This document shows, in pieces, positions 1 through 6,785 of a DNA stretch of 13,637 nt. A program made the translations under genes and the position numbers. Location: positions 1 to 13,637 of the forward strand of contig JAHHRQ010000051.1 in assembly GCA_020025715.1 (NCBI GenBank), given 5' to 3'. Below the pieces are notes generated by a model. The model ran no database searches. It worked only from the letters and a program-made list of their open reading frames with translations, and had not been told where the DNA came from. The first letter of the stretch is position 1. Every line of letters starts with the position of its first letter. The stretch is from Oscillospiraceae bacterium (GTDB lineage: Bacteria; Bacillota; Clostridia; Oscillospirales; Oscillospiraceae).

Positions 1-50
1 TCCTGCTCGTTAAAGGGCTTGTAGGCCTTTATATCATCATAGATTTTCAT
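1..50 (-). CDS. Partial unidentified CDS (N-terminal 16 codons only)
   Basis: A reading frame opens with ATG at 50-48 on the minus strand and runs off the window edge. Its residues are MKIYDDIKAYKPFNEQ, followed by an incomplete codon. The ATG overlaps the TGA stop of the nitrilase gene by one base (TGATG), the arrangement of translationally coupled genes, and this is the main reason for calling it real. No domain can be recognised in 16 residues. The short N-terminus is loosely reminiscent of clostridial NUDIX-type proteins, but that is only an impression. It is probably the third member of the DUF1643-nitrilase operon. Confidence 0.6.
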   Translation of the reverse strand, partial: MKIYDDIKAYKPFNEQ

Positions 51-874
51 CAATCCGCCACCTTGTAAACATCACGGCGCAGATTTAAGAAGGTAGGCAG
101 CTGCCGGCGCACCTCGTCTACGCGGTTTAAATCTATATCGGAATAGATTATCTGCTCTTTTTCGTCGCAGCTTGAAAGCACCTCGCCGTAGGGGGAAACG
201 ATAGCGGAATGACCCCAGCACTCGTAATTGAAGCCCTCAAATCTTGCGGCAGATGCCCCCACCATGAATACTTCATTGTCAACCGCCCTCATTCTCAGGC
301 TAAGCTCCCAGTGAGCAGGGCCGGTTTTCATATTGAACTGAGCCGGAACTATGATAACTTCCGCCCCTCTCACCGCCATAGCCCTGAAAAGCTCGGGAAA
401 GCGGAGATCAAAGCAGACGGCACAGCCCATTTTTCCGAACTTTGTGTCAAAAACAGTAATATCCTCGCCGGGCACAAAGTTGTTGGACTCCTTAAAGCGC
501 ATACCCGGAATGTCCACATCGAAAAGATGCACCTTTCTGTGCTTTGCAAGCTGCTCTCCCTTTTCATCAAAGACAAAGCAGGTATTATAAAGCTTATCCG
601 CCTCGCTTTCGGGAACGGAGCCGCCCACAAGGATTATGCCGTTTTCCCTTGCCCAGCGTGACATGTGCTTTGCAGTCTCCTCATGGCCCATGGCGGCAAA
701 GGTTTTAAAATACCGCTTATCGTAAGGGCAGGAGAACATTTCGGGAAGCGCCACAACCTGAGCACCATCGGCGGCTGCTTCTTTTATCATCCGCTCCGCC
801 TTTTCCATAGTCTCTTCCCAGTCCAGTTCTGTTCTGAGCTGTACGGCGGCGAGCTTGAATTTACTGTCACTCAT
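50..874 (-). CDS. Carbon-nitrogen hydrolase, omega-amidase/Nit2-like
   Basis: This is a cytosolic nitrilase-superfamily amidase of 274 aa, a normal length for a single-domain member. The catalytic triad is visible: Glu45 in ALPEMF, Lys114 in KHRKVHLFD and Cys154 in GCAVCFDLRFPE. The HLFD segment followed by DIPG and the CFDLRFPEL box resemble the omega-amidase/deaminated-glutathione amidase branch (Nit2/YafV type), which hydrolyses alpha-keto acid amides such as 2-oxoglutaramate, or repairs deaminated glutathione. The exact substrate is inference. The ATG overlaps the stop of the upstream DUF1643 gene (ATGA). The GAGGAG ribosome-binding sequence lies about 14 bases upstream, rather far, so initiation probably depends on translational coupling. 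The stop overlaps the start of the next gene by one base. Confidence 0.9.
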   Translation of the reverse strand: MSDSKFKLAAVQLRTELDWEETMEKAERMIKEAAADGAQVVALPEMFSCPYDKRYFKTFAAMGHEETAKHMSRWARENGIILVGGSVPESEADKLYNTCFVFDEKGEQLAKHRKVHLFDVDIPGMRFKESNNFVPGEDITVFDTKFGKMGCAVCFDLRFPELFRAMAVRGAEVIIVPAQFNMKTGPAHWELSLRMRAVDNEVFMVGASAARFEGFNYECWGHSAIVSPYGEVLSSCDEKEQIIYSDIDLNRVDEVRRQLPTFLNLRRDVYKVAD

Positions 875-1491
875 AATGAATTCAGATACTCCTCAATGTC
901 AAAATCCACGGTTTTCTCGTCTTTTCTCAGGTACAGCGGATGGTGGGGGTGGCCCTTCTTGGAGCGCTTTCCCGCGCACAGCCAGTGTCCGCCGTACTCA
1001 ATGCCCAAATCCGCCATTTCACGGAGACAATAAGGCAGGTAGTCCCGCTTTTCGACTATGGTTCCCCATGCCGCCCATATTGCGGGAGACACACCCCCGT
1101 CGGATACGCTTTTAAGTATGTACCTGAACGCCTCCATGTTTTCACGGTGGAGAGCTTCGTTGAGCTTAACATCCATGTCGTCCGGTCTTGTAGCTCTCTG
1201 GGCGTAGACATTAAACATTATAAAGCTGTCAAAGCCGTTTCCCATGGCTATCCGCTCAACGGATTTTAAGGTGTTATCCAGATTGTCAGGTTCCGCAGTG
1301 GAGGGGTTAATGCCTATGCAGATAAGCGGATTTTTTCCCCGTGTTCCCAGTATGTAACGGTACTCTGTGTAAAAATCCGGCACATAGAGCCATTTATTAA
1401 CATCATATCCCCCGCTTTTTCCGGAAAGCTCCATAGCTTTCTCAAAGCTCAGAATATCTAAATCACAGCTTGCGCATGCAGGAATGTGCAT
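871..1491 (-). CDS. DUF1643 domain-containing protein
   Basis: This 206-aa soluble protein has the DUF1643 signature. A YRYILGTRG start of domain is followed by the GINPSTA loop (about residues 60-66), then FNVYAQRATRP, then AAWG, and near the C-terminus SKKGHPHHPLY. The family has no established biochemical activity. The conserved N-P-S-T-A loop and the His-rich C-terminal box suggest a ligand-binding or catalytic pocket, which is inference. An N-terminal extension of about 45 residues with a CASC pair precedes the domain. The start is set by AAAGGAG six bases before the ATG. It is the first gene of a coupled set with the nitrilase (4-base overlap). I see no convincing promoter of its own: a TATAGT lies just before the RBS but has no -35, and it overlaps the terminator of the upstream operon. 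Confidence 0.88.
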   Translation of the reverse strand: MHIPACASCDLDILSFEKAMELSGKSGGYDVNKWLYVPDFYTEYRYILGTRGKNPLICIGINPSTAEPDNLDNTLKSVERIAMGNGFDSFIMFNVYAQRATRPDDMDVKLNEALHRENMEAFRYILKSVSDGGVSPAIWAAWGTIVEKRDYLPYCLREMADLGIEYGGHWLCAGKRSKKGHPHHPLYLRKDEKTVDFDIEEYLNSL

Positions 1492-1510
1492 ATTTTTCTC
1501 CTTTCACAAC

Positions 1511-1557
1511 TATACAAAAAGCGGAACAGTAAGCGTATCGCCTGCTATTCCGCATTT
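1511..1557 (-). terminator. Rho-independent terminator of the mgtE-AEC operon
   Basis: On the minus strand GCGGAATAG (1553-1545) pairs with CTGTTCCGC (1529-1521), a 9-bp stem with one G-U pair. Five T follow at 1520-1516. It lies directly after the AEC carrier stop and separates that operon from the DUF1643 gene. Confidence 0.7.
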
Positions 1558-1563
1558 TAAAGC

Positions 1564-2493
1564 TTATAAAACAGCGTTCAGAATATATACCCACATGGGA
1601 ATTATTGCCATAGACAGCACGGTGCTGTGAAGTATGCCCTCGGAGGCAAATTCTCCGCTGCCGTTATACTGTATGGACAGTATGGAAATTACAATAGCAG
1701 TAGGGCTTGCAGCCAGAATTACAGCTGAGGTGAGCAGCACCGGGTCGGTGGTAACAAATGAGCAGAGAAGCCAGACAACGGCGGGAATGAAGATAAGCTT
1801 AAAGAAGCTTACAAAATAGAGCTTGCCGTTTTTGAAGGTATCCAGCAGATTTACTCTTCCCAGAGATGTACCGATGACTATCATGGACATAGGCATGGTA
1901 GCGCCGGAAATGCTGCCGCAAAGCTCAGATATAACTCTGGGTATGGGGGGCTGAACGAAGAAGATAACTGCGGCAATAATAGTAAAAATCAGAGGAACAG
2001 TCAAAACGTCCTTTAAATTCACCTTGTTTTCTCCGGTTCCCTTCTTTAAAAGCCATACGCCGTATGTATAGATGATAACGTTAAAGTGAATTGCGGAAAG
2101 GGAGCAGTAGAAAACGGCAACAGGGCCGAAAAGCTGGTCGAGAACAGGCAGGGCAATGAACATGGAGTTAGGCGCTGCCATAAGCAGCTGTAAAAGTCCG
2201 CCGCCGTTTTTAACAACGGGAATAAAACGCCCGGCAATGGCGGCGAGAACAAAGCCTGTTACCATGGAAATTGTCAGCACTAAGAATATAATTCCGAAAT
2301 TCATTTCCACCATATCGGGGCTAATGCGAAGAACGGAATTTATTATAGTTGCGGACATGAAAATGTTAATGACAAGGTTGCTTGCTGTTTTTGTAAATTC
2401 AGGGCCTGCAAGACCTTTTCTTGCAAAAATATAGCCTGTAAGCATCAGGATTACAAAAATCAGCATTTTGATCAAAAGACCGGAAAAATCCAT
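1564..2493 (-). CDS. AEC family transporter (auxin efflux carrier-like)
   Basis: This is a 309-aa integral membrane protein of the AEC/Mem_trans family, the usual length. It is hydrophobic throughout, with about nine to ten predicted membrane segments starting at residue 7. Typical family features are the N-terminal FTKTASNLVINIFMSATI segment, the central helix break ISGATMPMSMIVIGTSLG (about residues 195-212), and the C-terminal AASPTAIVISILSIQYNG segment with its conserved Pro. Bacterial members export or exchange small organic acids such as malate or malonate, but the substrate cannot be read from sequence. The ATG is preceded by GGAGGAG at a good distance. The gene starts 15 bases after the mgtE stop, so the two are almost certainly co-transcribed, and a hairpin terminator follows. 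Confidence 0.9.
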   Translation of the reverse strand: MDFSGLLIKMLIFVILMLTGYIFARKGLAGPEFTKTASNLVINIFMSATIINSVLRISPDMVEMNFGIIFLVLTISMVTGFVLAAIAGRFIPVVKNGGGLLQLLMAAPNSMFIALPVLDQLFGPVAVFYCSLSAIHFNVIIYTYGVWLLKKGTGENKVNLKDVLTVPLIFTIIAAVIFFVQPPIPRVISELCGSISGATMPMSMIVIGTSLGRVNLLDTFKNGKLYFVSFFKLIFIPAVVWLLCSFVTTDPVLLTSAVILAASPTAIVISILSIQYNGSGEFASEGILHSTVLSMAIIPMWVYILNAVL

Positions 2494-2508
2494 AAATCTC
2501 CTCCGAAA

Positions 2509-3918
2509 TTAAATATGAAGTATAAGTTTTGCTACATAAATGTAGATAAGCAGGGACACAGCGTCAGTAACGGTGGAGATAAGAGGATTTGCCATAACAG
2601 CCGGATCAACTCCGATCTTTTCTGCAAGGATAGGCAGTGTGCAGCCCACTACCTTTGCGAACATTACAATAAACACTATGGAAAGGCTGACGGTAGCAGC
2701 GACCAGAATGGTAACGCTGTCATTCTTTAAAAGCCAGCCGTCAAGAATGAGCATTTTAATAAAGTTGATAATCGCCAGAGAAATTCCGCAGAGAAGTGAA
2801 ACTTTCCACTCCTTCCACATAACCTTTAAAGCATCCTTAGGCTCAGTATCGCCCAGAGAAAGGCTTCGAATAACAGCGGTGGAGGCCTGTGCGCCGGAGT
2901 TACCGCCGGTACCCATAAGCATGGGGATAAAGGCCACAAGTCCCGCCTGTACCGCAAGCATACTTTCAAAGGACGTGAGTATCATGCTCGTAAAGGTTGC
3001 CGAGAGCATGAGGAACATCAGCCATGGAATACGATTTTTCCACATTTCCACGGTGCTTGTTCTGGAATAGGGCTTGTCGGACGGCGTCATACCTGCCATG
3101 ATTTCGAAGTCCTCAGTGGTCTCCTGTTCCATAACGTCGATAATATCGTCAACCGTGACTATTCCCACAAGTCTGCTCTCGTTATCCACAACAGGCAGCG
3201 CCATAAGGTCGTAGTTTGAGAATTTCTCGGAAACGCTTTCCTGGTCCTCGGTGGTGGAGGCGTAGATTATATCCGTCTCCATAAGGTCCTCGATAACCGT
3301 GTCATCGTCGGCAAGCAGCAGATCCTTAACCGTCACTATGCCCTCAAGCTTACGATCGGCAGAGATGACAAAGCAGACGTAAATCGTCTCCTTATCCTCA
3401 CCTATGCGCCGTATTCTGGCAAAAGACTCCCTGACATTCATGTACTTTTTAAGGTCTACAAACTCAGCCGTCATAATGCTGCCGGCGGAGTTATCGGGAT
3501 AGCGCAGAAACTCGTTTATAAGCTTTCTGGTATCCGGTCTTGCCGTGCGCATAACACGCTTTACAACATTTGCGGGCATTTCCTCCAGCATATCGACGGC
3601 ATCATCCAGATACAGCTCTTCAACAATGCCGGAAAGCTCAGAGTCGGTGATGGAGTTAATGATACGCTCCTGCTCAGGAGCCTCGAAATTTGCAAAAACA
3701 GCGGCAGCAGTCTCTTTGGAAAGGAGCCTGAACACCATAGGCATCCGGTTATCCTCAATCTGAGCCAAGAAGTCTGCTACGTCATAATCGTTCAGTTCTT
3801 CCATTCTGTCCCGGAGCTGCTTCATGTCTCTTTTGTCCAAAAGCTCCGTCAGTTCTTCGGTTCTTTTTTCATGAAAGGAATCGAAATCAAAAACTTCTTC
3901 TCTTTCGTCTTCTCCCAT
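2509..3918 (-). CDS. mgtE: Magnesium transporter MgtE
   Basis: This is an Mg2+-gated Mg2+ channel of the cytoplasmic membrane. It has the full MgtE layout: an acidic N-terminal helical domain (about residues 25-130), a tandem CBS pair (about 140-265; second copy MALPVVDNESRLVGIVTVDDIIDVM), a connecting helix, and a five-helix membrane domain from about residue 290. The membrane domain carries the hallmark GTGGNSGAQASTAVIRSLSLGD and the terminal STVTDAVSLL, whose Asp (residue 452) corresponds to the family's selectivity residue. Length is 469 aa from ATG 3918. A GTG nine bases upstream (3927) is also in frame, but the G-rich Shine-Dalgarno GGGGGTG overlaps that codon and sits about seven bases before the ATG, so I prefer the ATG. 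It is the first gene of an operon with the AEC carrier. No M-box riboswitch is apparent in the leader. Confidence 0.94.
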   Translation of the reverse strand: MGEDEREEVFDFDSFHEKRTEELTELLDKRDMKQLRDRMEELNDYDVADFLAQIEDNRMPMVFRLLSKETAAAVFANFEAPEQERIINSITDSELSGIVEELYLDDAVDMLEEMPANVVKRVMRTARPDTRKLINEFLRYPDNSAGSIMTAEFVDLKKYMNVRESFARIRRIGEDKETIYVCFVISADRKLEGIVTVKDLLLADDDTVIEDLMETDIIYASTTEDQESVSEKFSNYDLMALPVVDNESRLVGIVTVDDIIDVMEQETTEDFEIMAGMTPSDKPYSRTSTVEMWKNRIPWLMFLMLSATFTSMILTSFESMLAVQAGLVAFIPMLMGTGGNSGAQASTAVIRSLSLGDTEPKDALKVMWKEWKVSLLCGISLAIINFIKMLILDGWLLKNDSVTILVAATVSLSIVFIVMFAKVVGCTLPILAEKIGVDPAVMANPLISTVTDAVSLLIYIYVAKLILHI

Positions 3919-3947
3919 TGCGCTCACCCCCGTTATTTAACCGAATT

Positions 3948-3976
3948 ATTTTACCATGTTATTGCTATTATTACAA
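3948..3976 (-). promoter_or_regulatory. Sigma-A-type promoter for mgtE-AEC
   Basis: Read on the minus strand, a TTGTAA -35 (3976-3971) and a TAAAAT -10 (3953-3948) are 17 bases apart. A TGG precedes the -10, giving an extended TGn element. It lies 29 bases before the mgtE ATG, so the leader would be only about 20 bases, too short for a riboswitch. Confidence 0.6.
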
Positions 3977-4066
3977 GTCTAAAGGGCTTTCACTCATATT
4001 TTCAGTGCAATTTTTGTATGAAATGTAAATTTGGTTCAAAAAGCATATATTTGTAAAAAATGTGCA

Positions 4067-4094
4067 TAGACTAATTGCAAAAATATGATATAAA
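4067..4094 (+). promoter_or_regulatory. Possible promoter for the phosphoketolase gene
   Basis: In this AT-rich intergenic stretch, TAGACT (4067-4072) and TATAAA (4089-4094) are 16 bases apart, a plausible but imperfect sigma-A promoter. It would give a leader of about 50 bases. Other AT-rich hexamers nearby (TATAGT, TTGCAA) fit worse in spacing. Confidence 0.35.
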
Positions 4095-4152
4095 TATAGT
4101 CAGTAAGTTAATTTTTTAGCAAACCTGATTTAAAAATCAAAAGGAGGTCAAT

Positions 4153-6519
4153 ATGTCATACTCTAAAAGAACACCGGCTACCGAAGCCGAACTTCAAAGC
4201 ATGGATAAATACTGGCGCGCCGCCAACTATCTTACCGCATGCCAGCTCTATCTGCTGGACGATCCCCTGCTGGAGTCTCCGCTCACAGCCGACAAAATCA
4301 AGAAAAAAATTGTCGGTCACTGGGGAACCTGTCCCGGACAGAACTTCATCTATACACACTTAAACCGTGTTATAAAAGAATTTGATCTCAACATGATATA
4401 TCTCTCCGGCCCCGGTCACGGCGGCAACGCAATGGTTGCACAGGACTGGCTGGACGGCAGCTATCAGGAGGTCTACCCCAATATCAGCCGCGACAAGGAA
4501 GGTATGCAGAGACTGTTTAAGCAGTTCTCCTTCCCCGGCGGTATTCCCTCCCACGTTGCCCCTGAAACCCCCGGTTCCATAAATGAGGGCGGTGAGCTGG
4601 GCTATTCCCTGTCCCACGCTTTCGGCGCAGTTACCGATAACCCCAGTCTGATTGCCGCCTGCGTTGTAGGTGACGGTGAGGCTGAAACAGGCCCTCTGGC
4701 TACCTCATGGCAGCTTAATAAATTCCTCTCCCCTGCAACTGACGGTGCCGTTCTCCCCATTCTCCACCTTAACGGCTATAAAATCGCAAACCCCACCATT
4801 CTCTCCCGCATTTCCCACGAGGAGCTTGAGGACTTCCTTCGCGGCTGCGGCTGGACTCCCTACTTTGTGGAAGGCTCTGACCCTAAGGAAATGCACAGAA
4901 AAATGGCAGACACTCTGGATGAGTGCATAGAGAGTATTCTTAAATACCAGACCGACGCCAGAGAAAACGCCGTGAAGGAACGTCCCCGCTGGCCCATGAT
5001 CGTTCTCCGCACCCCCAAGGGCTGGACCGGTCCCGACTATGTGGACGGTCTCAAGGTTGAGGACTACTGGAGAGCCCATCAGGTTCCCATTCAGCCTGAC
5101 AGTGAGGAGCATATAAGACAGATTGAAACATGGCTTCACAGCTATAAGCCTGAGGAGCTGTTCGATAAAAACGGCGTGCCCATTCCCGAACTCTTGGAGC
5201 TGCCCCCTCAGGGCAAGCGCCGCATGGGTGCAAACCCCAACGCCAACGGCGGTCTGCTGCTCCGCGACCTGCGTATGCCCGATTTCAGAGAGTACGGCGT
5301 TTCCGTGCCCTTCCCCGGTGCCGTTGAAAGTCAGGACATGTCCGAGCTTGGTAACTTCGTAAGAGATATTTACAAGCTCAACGAGGCATCCCGGAACTTC
5401 CGTTCCTTCGGCCCTGATGAAACCGCATCAAACCGCCTTTCCGCCGTGTTTGAGGCCACCGACAGAGTGTGGAACGGCGCTACCACTCCTGACGATGACC
5501 ACCTTTCCGAAAGCGGCCGCGTTATGGACTCCATGCTCTCCGAGCATGTATGTCAGGGACTTCTGGAGGGCTACCTTCTCACCGGACGCCACGGCTTCTT
5601 TAACTCCTACGAGGCATTTATAAGAATTGTTGACTCCATGTTCTCCCAGCACGCAAAGTGGCTGAAGGTATGCAATCAGCTGCCTTGGAGAGCAAAGATT
5701 GCCTCATTAAACTATGTTCTTGCCTCCAACGTATGGCAGCAGGATCACAACGGCTTTACTCATCAGGACCCCGGCTTCCTTGACCACGTGGCAAACAAGA
5801 AAGCAGACGTTGTCCGCCTCTACCTGCCTCCCGATGCAAACTGCCTTCTCAGCTGCTTTGACCACTGCATCCGCAGCCGCAACTATGTAAACGTCATTGT
5901 TGCCTCAAAGCACCCCCGCCCCCAGTGGCTCACCATGGATCAGGCTGTTAAGCACTGCACTCAGGGCATAGGCATCTGGCAGTGGGCATCCACCGACAGA
6001 GGCGAGGAGCCTGACATCGTAATGGCATGCTGCGGTGATACTCCCACTCTCGAAACTCTGGCAGCCGTCACCATTTTGCGTGACGCATTCCCCGAGCTTA
6101 AGATCAGAGTTGTAAACGTTGTTGACCTTATGCGTTTGCAGTCTGAGGAGCAGCACCCCCACGGTCTGTCTCAGCATGAGTACGACTCCATTTTCACCAA
6201 GGATAAGCCCATTATCTTCGCTTTCCACGGCTATCCCTCCCTTATCCACGAGCTGACCTACAAGCGCCACAACAAGAACATTCATGTTCGCGGCTATATT
6301 GAAGAGGGTACCATCACCACGCCCTTTGATATGCGAGTGCTGAACCGTCTGGACCGCTTCAACCTTGTAATGTCCGCCGTTTACAATCTGCCTCAGCTCG
6401 GAAACCGCGGCGCATACCTTATCCAGCAGATGAAGGATAAGCTGGTTGAGCACCGCCAGTATATCTCCAACTACGGCGTTGATATGCCTGAGGTTGCAGA
6501 CTGGAAATGGTACGTCTGA
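4153..6519 (+). CDS. xfp: Xylulose-5-phosphate/fructose-6-phosphate phosphoketolase
   Basis: This thiamine-diphosphate enzyme cleaves xylulose 5-phosphate, and in many members fructose 6-phosphate, with inorganic phosphate. Products are acetyl phosphate plus glyceraldehyde 3-phosphate or erythrose 4-phosphate. At 788 aa it is full length for the family. The N-terminal domain has PSHVAPETPGSINEGGELGYSL and the ThDP/Mg-binding GDGEAETGP (residues 173-181). The middle domain has TGRHGFFNSYEAF with the conserved Glu487. The C-terminal domain has VASKHPRPQW and FAFHGYPSLIHELTYKR. The start is fixed by AAGGAGGTC four bases before the ATG. The gene is alone in its transcription unit, with divergent mgtE upstream and a strong terminator downstream. 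Codons are strongly C-ending (CCC, TTC, GCC, CTC) compared with neighbouring genes, suggesting high expression. Whether F6P is used cannot be judged from sequence. Confidence 0.97.
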   Translation: MSYSKRTPATEAELQSMDKYWRAANYLTACQLYLLDDPLLESPLTADKIKKKIVGHWGTCPGQNFIYTHLNRVIKEFDLNMIYLSGPGHGGNAMVAQDWLDGSYQEVYPNISRDKEGMQRLFKQFSFPGGIPSHVAPETPGSINEGGELGYSLSHAFGAVTDNPSLIAACVVGDGEAETGPLATSWQLNKFLSPATDGAVLPILHLNGYKIANPTILSRISHEELEDFLRGCGWTPYFVEGSDPKEMHRKMADTLDECIESILKYQTDARENAVKERPRWPMIVLRTPKGWTGPDYVDGLKVEDYWRAHQVPIQPDSEEHIRQIETWLHSYKPEELFDKNGVPIPELLELPPQGKRRMGANPNANGGLLLRDLRMPDFREYGVSVPFPGAVESQDMSELGNFVRDIYKLNEASRNFRSFGPDETASNRLSAVFEATDRVWNGATTPDDDHLSESGRVMDSMLSEHVCQGLLEGYLLTGRHGFFNSYEAFIRIVDSMFSQHAKWLKVCNQLPWRAKIASLNYVLASNVWQQDHNGFTHQDPGFLDHVANKKADVVRLYLPPDANCLLSCFDHCIRSRNYVNVIVASKHPRPQWLTMDQAVKHCTQGIGIWQWASTDRGEEPDIVMACCGDTPTLETLAAVTILRDAFPELKIRVVNVVDLMRLQSEEQHPHGLSQHEYDSIFTKDKPIIFAFHGYPSLIHELTYKRHNKNIHVRGYIEEGTITTPFDMRVLNRLDRFNLVMSAVYNLPQLGNRGAYLIQQMKDKLVEHRQYISNYGVDMPEVADWKWYV

Positions 6520-6573
6520 CAGCATTTTCCCTCATTAACTGAGGCTTTACGCTAAATTACGACACTTAAAACC

Positions 6574-6620
6574 CACTCCCCCCGCAGGGCTTCCGGCTCT
6601 GTCGGGGGGAGTGTTTTTTT
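6574..6620 (+). terminator. Strong terminator after xfp
   Basis: CACTCCCCCCG (6574-6584) pairs perfectly with CGGGGGGAGTG (6603-6613). The stem continues inward through CAGGGC/GCTCTG with one wobble pair. Seven T follow at 6614-6620, and another T run comes a few bases later. This ends the xfp transcript about 55 bases after its stop. Confidence 0.92.
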
Positions 6621-6717
6621 ATTGTTTTTTCTTACTTCCGAATTAAGCCCGGGCTATGCCCGCTCTATTATTTCCGATTATTTTTCCTGAAAATAAGCAT
6701 GTATTTTACAGCGCCAA

Positions 6718-6750
6718 ATGACCCCCTTTTCGTAAGGGTCTAACTATAAT
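6718..6750 (+). promoter_or_regulatory. Candidate regulated promoter of spoIIE
   Basis: A perfect TATAAT lies at 6745-6750 with no -35 at 17 bases. ATGACC (6718-6723) is 21 bases upstream. In Bacillus subtilis the Spo0A-activated spoIIE and spoIIG promoters also have a -35-like element spaced 21-22 bases from the -10. TTCGTAA (6729-6735) is a 5/7 match to the 0A-box TTCGACA. A GACCC...GGGTC dyad (6720-6724/6736-6740) sits in the spacer. Regulation by Spo0A is inference. The rest of the gap from the xfp terminator holds only weak AT-rich hairpins. Confidence 0.4.
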
Positions 6751-6785
6751 AAATTTATCTTATGTAAACTCGGGAGGAAGGAAAA

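Noticed and set aside
209..661. 150-codon plus-strand frame opposite the nitrilase gene
   Set aside because: It is antisense to the catalytic core of the nitrilase, and its composition is not that of a real protein.
3928..4152. Possible M-box (ykoK) Mg2+ riboswitch before mgtE
   Set aside because: The region is AT-rich, none of the conserved M-box elements are visible, and the best promoter leaves a leader of only about 20 bases.
5905..6525. 206-codon open frame on the minus strand across the 3' part of xfp
   Set aside because: It lies wholly antisense to a strongly conserved phosphoketolase, shows no family motif, and exists because the C-biased third codon positions of xfp remove stops in the complement.
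6678..6696. Second terminator hairpin TTATTTT/AAAATAA before spoIIE
   Set aside because: The 7-bp stem is purely A/T with no following T run, so it is more likely background in an AT-rich intergenic region.
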